From a virus: a stretch of DNA of 35,179 nucleotides. Every line of letters starts with the position of its first letter. Position 1 is the stretch's first letter. The stretch is taken from positions 1 through 35,179 of IMG/VR virus record IMGVR_UViG_3300022227_000014. One strand, 5' to 3'. This document shows positions 30,908 through 35,179 of the stretch, one piece after another. The notes below the pieces were generated by a model that did no database searches, was not told the origin of the DNA, and saw only the letters and a program-made list of their open reading frames with translations. The position numbers and the translations under genes are program-made.

Positions 30908-32033
30908 AAGTTTAAAAAATGATTCAGAAAAATTAATATTAAATGACTCATTCAAATTAGTTCCTAAAAATGAGAAGGAAACACATCTAATAACAGGTGG
31001 TTTGGGTCATATTGGTTCATACATAGTAGAGCATCTTGCAGAAACTAGAAAAAAATGCAGGATTGTAGTAGTTGATAATCTATACAATGGTAAGATAGAG
31101 AATATAAAAGAAGCTAAGAAGAAGGCATCAAAAAGATCGAATGAAATAACTCACATAAATGAAGATATAGCAGACTACGACTATATAGATGATATTTTTG
31201 AAGAATATAAACCTCAATTCGTATATCATCAAGCTTCAATGCTTACACAAGATACAAGAGAATTTAGACTAAAAGGATTTCAAGTTAATACTTCAGGCTT
31301 TACAAATGTTATAGAATTATGCAAGAGATATTCTGTTCACAAACTAGTATATGCTTCTTCTGCATCTGTTTATGGTAATCCAGAAATAGTTCCTACTAAG
31401 GAAGATCATCATTTCAATAATTGCAAATTGCTCTATGGAGCTACAAAAATTGCAAATGAATTTATAGCAAGATCATATGCAGATCAAGTCGGATTAAGAG
31501 TTATTGGCTTAAGATATTTCAATGTATATGGATCAAGACAATCAACAGCTAATGTTTATACTCAAATAGTTCCAAAGTGGATCAATGAAATGCTATCAGG
31601 TAATGTTCCTCCGATTATAGAAATTTATGGAGATGGTAGTCAAACAATGGATATGATCCACGGAAAAGATGTTGGTAGATTAAATGTTTTGGCAATGAGA
31701 AAAGATTTACAAGCGGGAACAATGTTTCAAGATAAGCATCCAGGTCTGCATACTACAACTTATGAAAGAGAATTTGATGGCTTTCTGAATATAGGATCTG
31801 GCATACAAACTAGTGTATTAGAATTGTATGCCGTTATTAAAGAAGAATTAGAGTTGCAAACAGATATGGAAATTAATGCATTACAATTATTTCAAAAACA
31901 TGACCCTGCACTAGTAAAAGAAAGACAAGCTGATACTCACTTAATGCACAAACTCCTTGGAAAACATTCGATTGATGTTAGAAAAGGAATATCAATGACA
32001 ATTAAAGATATACTGAAAACTCGGAGAAAGTAG
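30894..32033 (+). CDS. GalE-like NAD-dependent nucleotide-sugar epimerase/dehydratase (379 aa)
   Basis: Starts at GTG 30894 within the end of the previous gene, with AAGGAT ahead. The extended SDR pattern is complete: THLITGGLGHIGSYIVEHLA with the GxxGxxG loop at G35-G41, VVVDNLYNG, EDIADYDYID, the VYHQASM segment, KLVYASSASVYG, and the catalytic YGATK with Y181 and K185. A GLRYFNVYGSRQS segment and IEIYGDGSQTMDMIHGKDVG with later NIGSGIQTSV follow, as in UDP-glucose 4-epimerase and related enzymes. The first ~28 residues are an extra charged stretch. Sugar specificity cannot be told; a role in making an activated sugar for the adjacent transferases is inferred. Confidence 0.85.
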   Translation: MGQSKSLKNDSEKLILNDSFKLVPKNEKETHLITGGLGHIGSYIVEHLAETRKKCRIVVVDNLYNGKIENIKEAKKKASKRSNEITHINEDIADYDYIDDIFEEYKPQFVYHQASMLTQDTREFRLKGFQVNTSGFTNVIELCKRYSVHKLVYASSASVYGNPEIVPTKEDHHFNNCKLLYGATKIANEFIARSYADQVGLRVIGLRYFNVYGSRQSTANVYTQIVPKWINEMLSGNVPPIIEIYGDGSQTMDMIHGKDVGRLNVLAMRKDLQAGTMFQDKHPGLHTTTYEREFDGFLNIGSGIQTSVLELYAVIKEELELQTDMEINALQLFQKHDPALVKERQADTHLMHKLLGKHSIDVRKGISMTIKDILKTRRK

Positions 32034-32363
32034 ATGGAAGTATTATTTTCAACAACAAGGATTGAAAATCCTGCTAACAATTTAGACTATTTGCAAGTCG
32101 ATGCAGAAGTTACTGAATTCAATGAAAAAGCTCAAGTGAATATTCAGTGGAGTGAAATCCCAGTAAATTCTAAAATAGCTACTTCAAAATTCTTTAAAGA
32201 TCTTAAGGTAGCATTTGAAAACATTTTGGCAAATAGACTAGTCATAAAGAAGGACACAAAAATAAATTCATTACATCAAATAGTAAATAATGGAATAAAT
32301 ACTGATCTGCCAGGTACTATTGATCCTGTTAGAATTAATGCGTTTGAACAAAGAATAGTTTAG
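32034..32363 (+). CDS. hypothetical protein (109 aa)
   Basis: Begins at the base after the epimerase stop. No family recognised. It has a strand-rich N-terminal half (MEVLFSTTRIENPANNLDYL, AQVNIQWSEIPVNSKI) and a helical middle (KFFKDLKVAFENILANRL). No cysteine or membrane segment. Cotranscribed with sugar genes; nothing further can be said. Confidence 0.65.
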   Translation: MEVLFSTTRIENPANNLDYLQVDAEVTEFNEKAQVNIQWSEIPVNSKIATSKFFKDLKVAFENILANRLVIKKDTKINSLHQIVNNGINTDLPGTIDPVRINAFEQRIV

Positions 32364-32371
32364 GAGGTTTT

Positions 32372-32521
32372 ATGTTAAAAAAGATTTTTTTCTCATAGGA
32401 AAATGGATAATCTGATCTTCTCTTTGAAGATAGTAAATTTAATAAGGAGTTGAATTCTTGTGATTGTGAAATCAATCACCTAATGGCCAACGGCTGTACT
32501 TGTGGAGCAATGGAGGATTAA
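32372..32521 (+). pseudogene. broken small gene ending in the four-cysteine motif
   Basis: TAGGAGGTTTT places a strong binding site before ATG 32372, but the frame reads MLKKIFFS then TAG, ENG then TAA. The same frame then reopens as SDLLFEDSKFNKELNS and ends CDCEINHLMANGCTCGA with MED and a TAA at 32519. The tag (32459-32509) matches that in the 87-aa and 132-aa proteins. Two in-frame stops between a good start and a conserved end indicate decay, although a frameshift near the T7 run could also be involved. It stops one base before the Nudix ATG. Confidence 0.55.
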
Positions 32522-33037
32522 ATGTTAAAAACGTTATGTGAAAACGATTGGGTTTCACTATTAGATTTAAATGGTTATGTATACAGTCATGAAACAAGAT
32601 GCAACGGAGTTATTGTAGCCATTTTACCTTATAGAAGAAATGAAAAAGGTCGGCTACAATTTTTGTTAAGAAGAGAGATTACACCTTGTTGGTCTATGGA
32701 ATTTGAAGATTCAGCTATAACAGGTGGATTAGAAAAGAATGATTCTATATTTACAGTTCTTAAAGAGCTTCACGAAGAGGCTGGTTATAAAGCAGAACAA
32801 AATGAATTGAAGATTTTAGGAAAATGTAGAGCTTCAAAGTCATCGGATACTGAGTATCATCTATATGCAATCAATGTTCAGAATAAAGAGCAAGGGGCAT
32901 TAGAAGGTGATGAACTCGATGATGATGCAATCAATAAAGATGCTAGTGTAGTTTGGTCAGATGATGCAGATTCTGTTGACCCATTGGTATCTGTAATGTA
33001 TGTTAGATTAATGAGAATATTGGGAGAAGAACTATGA
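32522..33037 (+). CDS. Nudix hydrolase (171 aa)
   Basis: The Nudix box region is GGLEKNDSIFTVLKELHEEAGY (G68, then K81-E82-L83-H84-E85-E86 and G88). The metal-binding ExxEE block is intact, the usual arginine is lysine, and the first glutamate of the consensus is replaced, so it is a slightly divergent box. An N-terminal strand GVIVAILPYRRNEKGRLQFL precedes it as normal. Phage Nudix enzymes act on nucleoside diphosphate derivatives, ADP-ribose, NADH or mRNA caps; substrate cannot be judged. It could clear nucleotide sugars or modified nucleotides. Coupled by ATGA to the next gene. Confidence 0.82.
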   Translation: MLKTLCENDWVSLLDLNGYVYSHETRCNGVIVAILPYRRNEKGRLQFLLRREITPCWSMEFEDSAITGGLEKNDSIFTVLKELHEEAGYKAEQNELKILGKCRASKSSDTEYHLYAINVQNKEQGALEGDELDDDAINKDASVVWSDDADSVDPLVSVMYVRLMRILGEEL

Positions 33038-33321
33038 GCGATCTATATGAATTAGTTAGATTAGAAAATCAAAGGAAGCATGCAGTAAAAATAGAACTGA
33101 TGCAAAAACATGGGTATAAATATAATTTCAGCACCGATGTTTGGGAAAATGATAGCCCTGAAGCTGTTAGCAGAAGAGATAAGCGAGTAACAGGATCATT
33201 AATAGAAGCATGTTCTCTAGCTGACTTAAAAAAGATACTCCCAGCATTGAACGATCCATTGAAATATAGTCTTATGCTATTTGATGAATCAATAATGAAG
33301 CTCATACGAGTTTCAAAATAG
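33034..33321 (+). CDS. hypothetical protein with a C-terminus replaced by a repeat (95 aa)
   Basis: Overlaps the Nudix stop by 4 nt. The body (DLYELVRLENQRKHAVKIEL, MQKHGYKYNFSTDVWENDSP, TGSLIEACSLADLKKILPAL) has no recognised family. The last 15 residues fall in a 28-bp stretch identical to part of the polymerase-like gene (LFDESIMKL, same frame) plus a short new tail and stop. The original C-terminus was probably lost when the downstream homing endonuclease module arrived. Confidence 0.65.
   Translation: MSDLYELVRLENQRKHAVKIELMQKHGYKYNFSTDVWENDSPEAVSRRDKRVTGSLIEACSLADLKKILPALNDPLKYSLMLFDESIMKLIRVSK
33277..33304 (+). repeat. 28-bp exact direct repeat, copy 2
   Basis: Identical to 19307-19334. 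It lies at the 3' end of the 95-aa gene, 82 bases before the homing endonuclease ATG, in the same frame as in the polymerase-like gene. It reads as a co-transferred flank. Confidence 0.93.
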
Positions 33322-33345
33322 AGAATGAACACATTCTTTGCTTGC

Positions 33346-33363
33346 TTGATATTTATTATAAAT
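33346..33363 (+). promoter_or_regulatory. candidate promoter element (TTGATATTTATTATAAAT)
   Basis: TTGATATTTATTA recurs from 10619, ATTTATTATAA from 18911, and TATAAAT at 33357-33363 matches the first seven bases of the T4 late promoter TATAAATA. It sits 22 bases before the homing endonuclease start. Function unproven. Confidence 0.4.
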
Positions 33364-33385
33364 CCAAGTAGATGGAGCATATGAA

Positions 33386-34063
33386 ATGAATTGTGAAGAA
33401 TGCGGAAAATCAATAACAGGCAGAGGTAAATCTAATTATTGTCAAAGATGCTTCATGAGAATAGTCAAGCCTGGCAAAAAAGGAGGAGGTTGGAGCAAAG
33501 GATTAACAAAAGATACTGATGATAGAATTAAAAAAATGTCCATAAAAGTATCCGCTGCACTTAAAGGAAAGCCCAAGACAGAAAAGCATGCAACAAAATT
33601 ATCAAAAATTTTCAGGAAAAAATACGCAGGAAAAGGTAATCCTTTTTATGGTAAAAAACATTCAGATGATACTAAAAAAATATTATCTGAAAAGGCTATA
33701 CATAGATCAAAAAAAATTAATCCTATATTCAATATTTTAAACAATATTTCGAATTCAGATACTAGTATTGAAGTTGCTGTAGAAAATTTTTTACAATCGG
33801 AAAAAATCGAATACAAGAAACAATATAGAATATATTATAATAAAATAAATTTTAAGATATATGATTTCTATCTACTAAAAGAGAATATTCTGATAGAAGT
33901 TGATGGTGATTTTTGGCATTGTAAATTAGAGAAAAAACCCAAGAATTATAAAGATATAATTGTGAATGATAAATTAAAAAATGATTTAGCTACAGAGAAT
34001 GGATATAGATTAGTTAGAATATCTCAAAGCGAGTTAGATAGCGTTTGGAGGATTATAGTATGA
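33386..34063 (+). CDS. free-standing homing endonuclease, Vsr-like (EDxHD) with zinc ribbon and NUMOD3 (225 aa)
   Basis: Residues 3-22 form a zinc ribbon, C3-x2-C6 and C19-x2-C22. Residues about 30-110 carry NUMOD3-type DNA-binding modules: GGGWSKGLTKDTDDRIKKMS, ALKGKPKTEKHATKLSKIFR, then GNPFYGKKHSDDTKKILSE. The nuclease domain follows: EVAVENFLQSEKIEYKKQYR, a KIYDFYLL strand, then ILIEVDGDFWHC (E171, D173, H178) and NDLATENGYRLVRISQSELD, the order of the Vsr-like fold used by EDxHD homing enzymes. TGGAG lies 8 nt ahead of the ATG. It is a mobile gene without an intron here, inserted between the Nudix operon and a glycosyltransferase, and ends in a 4-nt overlap with the latter. Confidence 0.85.
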   Translation: MNCEECGKSITGRGKSNYCQRCFMRIVKPGKKGGGWSKGLTKDTDDRIKKMSIKVSAALKGKPKTEKHATKLSKIFRKKYAGKGNPFYGKKHSDDTKKILSEKAIHRSKKINPIFNILNNISNSDTSIEVAVENFLQSEKIEYKKQYRIYYNKINFKIYDFYLLKENILIEVDGDFWHCKLEKKPKNYKDIIVNDKLKNDLATENGYRLVRISQSELDSVWRIIV

Positions 34064-35179
34064 ATACTTTTCATATCCTCTGCTTAGCTGGAATCGGTGA
34101 TATTCTATCACACATCACTAGACTGTCAGCAGTAGTTGCAATGAACAACCATAAGATAAAATTTTGGTTGGGAGGTTTTGGGAAGAGCCCTGAGTTCATG
34201 AAAGAAATTTTAGAAGCTGAGGGTGTTGAAGTTTCTCTAATTAAAAATCTTACATACCACAGTCAACTACCTGAAATGAGAGAATTTATTAAGAGCAATG
34301 CTGTAAAAGAGGGAGATGTGTTTCAAGATTGGAGCTTTTGTGAGGAGATATTTCAAAACAAGGCTCCTATTTTTATGCAGTATCCGATGAGAGATCGATT
34401 CGATTATAAGTATGGACAAGATCTTCATAACTCAGAAAGACACAAGTATATTCAACACGGCCGATGTGTAGCTATACAGCCATTAACAAAAACAGGCAAT
34501 GCTGAAGGTTTTGAATCTGATCTAGAGAGAGGTAGATTTTGGAGTAGAGATTGTTGGACATATATAATAGATAATCTGATTGAAGATGGATTTACTCCTC
34601 TATTCACAGGATTAGAAGGTGAAGATTGGGGATTAGCTGATTATTGTAATGAAAAAAATTATCATTATGTCAATACATTAGGAACACCAATAGATGAAAC
34701 ATTTGAAATACTAAGGTCATGCCACGGAAATATAGCTTGCAACTCATGGACATGGGAAATTACCTCTCGATGTGGAATTCCTACAGTATGCTTCTATACA
34801 AAAAATCATTTCTTTATTCAGAATCATATTCCAGATGGCCCTTCAGATTTCTTTGACAATTGTATCATAGAAACTAATCAAGAAGCTGATCCAGAACAAT
34901 TATATCAAGCCTGGAAATATATGTATGATCATGATAAGAAACCAGATGTAAGTTACTCTGTATGCATGATCACCTATAACGATGAAGAGTGTATAGAGAA
35001 AACTATAGATAATGTTGTAGATACGGCTATTGATTCTTCAGAATTTATAGCTATAGATGGTGGTTCGACAGATAAAACTGTAGATATACTAGAAAACAAT
35101 GATTTGATAAGTGTGTTTACTAAAAAATGGGATGATGATTTTGAAGTACAGAAAAACTGTGCACTAAATAAAGCAACTA
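34060..35179 (+). CDS. bifunctional glycosyltransferase, GT9-like + GT2 (3' partial)
   Basis: ATG at 34060 overlaps the endonuclease stop; the frame has no stop before the window ends (373 codons visible). Residues 1-300 are GT9-like in layout: FHILCLAGIGDILSHITRLS, GRCVAIQPLTKTGNAEGF, and GNIACNSWTWEITSRCGIPT, as in heptosyltransferase-type proteins. From about residue 305 a GT2 start follows: SYSVCMITYNDEECIEKTID, FIAIDGGSTDKTVDIL and KKWDDDFEVQKNCALNKA, typical of GT2/WaaE-type transferases, with the expected acidic D-D-D segment. The donor and acceptor are unknown. Together with the 815-aa protein, this block has at least three glycosyltransferase-like domains. Confidence 0.8.
   Translation, partial: MNTFHILCLAGIGDILSHITRLSAVVAMNNHKIKFWLGGFGKSPEFMKEILEAEGVEVSLIKNLTYHSQLPEMREFIKSNAVKEGDVFQDWSFCEEIFQNKAPIFMQYPMRDRFDYKYGQDLHNSERHKYIQHGRCVAIQPLTKTGNAEGFESDLERGRFWSRDCWTYIIDNLIEDGFTPLFTGLEGEDWGLADYCNEKNYHYVNTLGTPIDETFEILRSCHGNIACNSWTWEITSRCGIPTVCFYTKNHFFIQNHIPDGPSDFFDNCIIETNQEADPEQLYQAWKYMYDHDKKPDVSYSVCMITYNDEECIEKTIDNVVDTAIDSSEFIAIDGGSTDKTVDILENNDLISVFTKKWDDDFEVQKNCALNKAT

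Overview
The window is a 35 kb piece of a large, visibly AT-rich tailed phage with a contractile (T4-type) tail. Every gene I can support is on the + strand, in tightly packed operons with many ATGA or TAATG start/stop overlaps. The evidence for a T4-like phage is a gp55-like late sigma factor at the left edge, followed by baseplate genes in a recognisable order (gp5-like OB-fold hub protein, gp25, gp6, then a gp7/tail-protein-I-like protein). No tRNA, CRISPR, integrase or insertion sequence was found. The host cannot be named from the sequence; the gene content resembles large aquatic T4-related phages.

Layout. (1) 1-10617, baseplate and wedge: late sigma (partial), hub, gp25, a small basic ORF, gp6, a hypothetical, a DNRLRE-domain structural protein, three very small proteins with a shared N-terminus, a 988-aa gpI/gp7-like + LamG-like protein, and a methyltransferase with a C-terminal Ros/MucR-like zinc finger. 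(2) 10618-10833, a regulatory gap: a three-way-junction RNA fold that contains the last 11 nt of 16S rRNA (anti-Shine-Dalgarno) paired to an AGGAGG, then a 30-codon upstream ORF. (3) 10834-18906, tail/fibre block: a MAFLD-type virion protein that appears to begin with AUC, three proteins sharing a 40-residue C-terminal module, LamG-like proteins, and an embedded 2H phosphoesterase. (4) 18959-24584: a divergent family-A DNA polymerase-like protein, a 192-aa unknown, a 604-aa protein with a possible PD-(D/E)XK-like core, four small proteins with capsid-targeting-like N-termini, and one unknown. (5) 24594-35179, sugar and glycan block: a three-domain GT/GT9-like/methyltransferase, another methyltransferase, RmlD-like reductase, RmlC-like cupin, GalE-like epimerase, Nudix hydrolase, a GT9-like + GT2 fusion running off the right end, and small proteins with a four-cysteine C-terminal tag. 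A Vsr-like homing endonuclease and a fragment of another nuclease sit inside this block.

How it works together: late sigma would drive the structural block; the baseplate and LamG/DNRLRE proteins build the tail tip and adsorption apparatus; the sugar block could make and transfer a nucleotide-activated sugar onto a virion, nucleic-acid or host-surface target (inference). The items most worth a second look are the family of small proteins with MKLRxxLxE / MKIKxxxxxxIIKEVI N-termini, the four-cysteine tag occurring three times, the displaced degenerate PolA with its neighbours, the AUC start under an anti-SD-mimicking RNA fold, and two exact direct repeats (51 bp and 28 bp) that record recombination, the second at the edge of the homing endonuclease.
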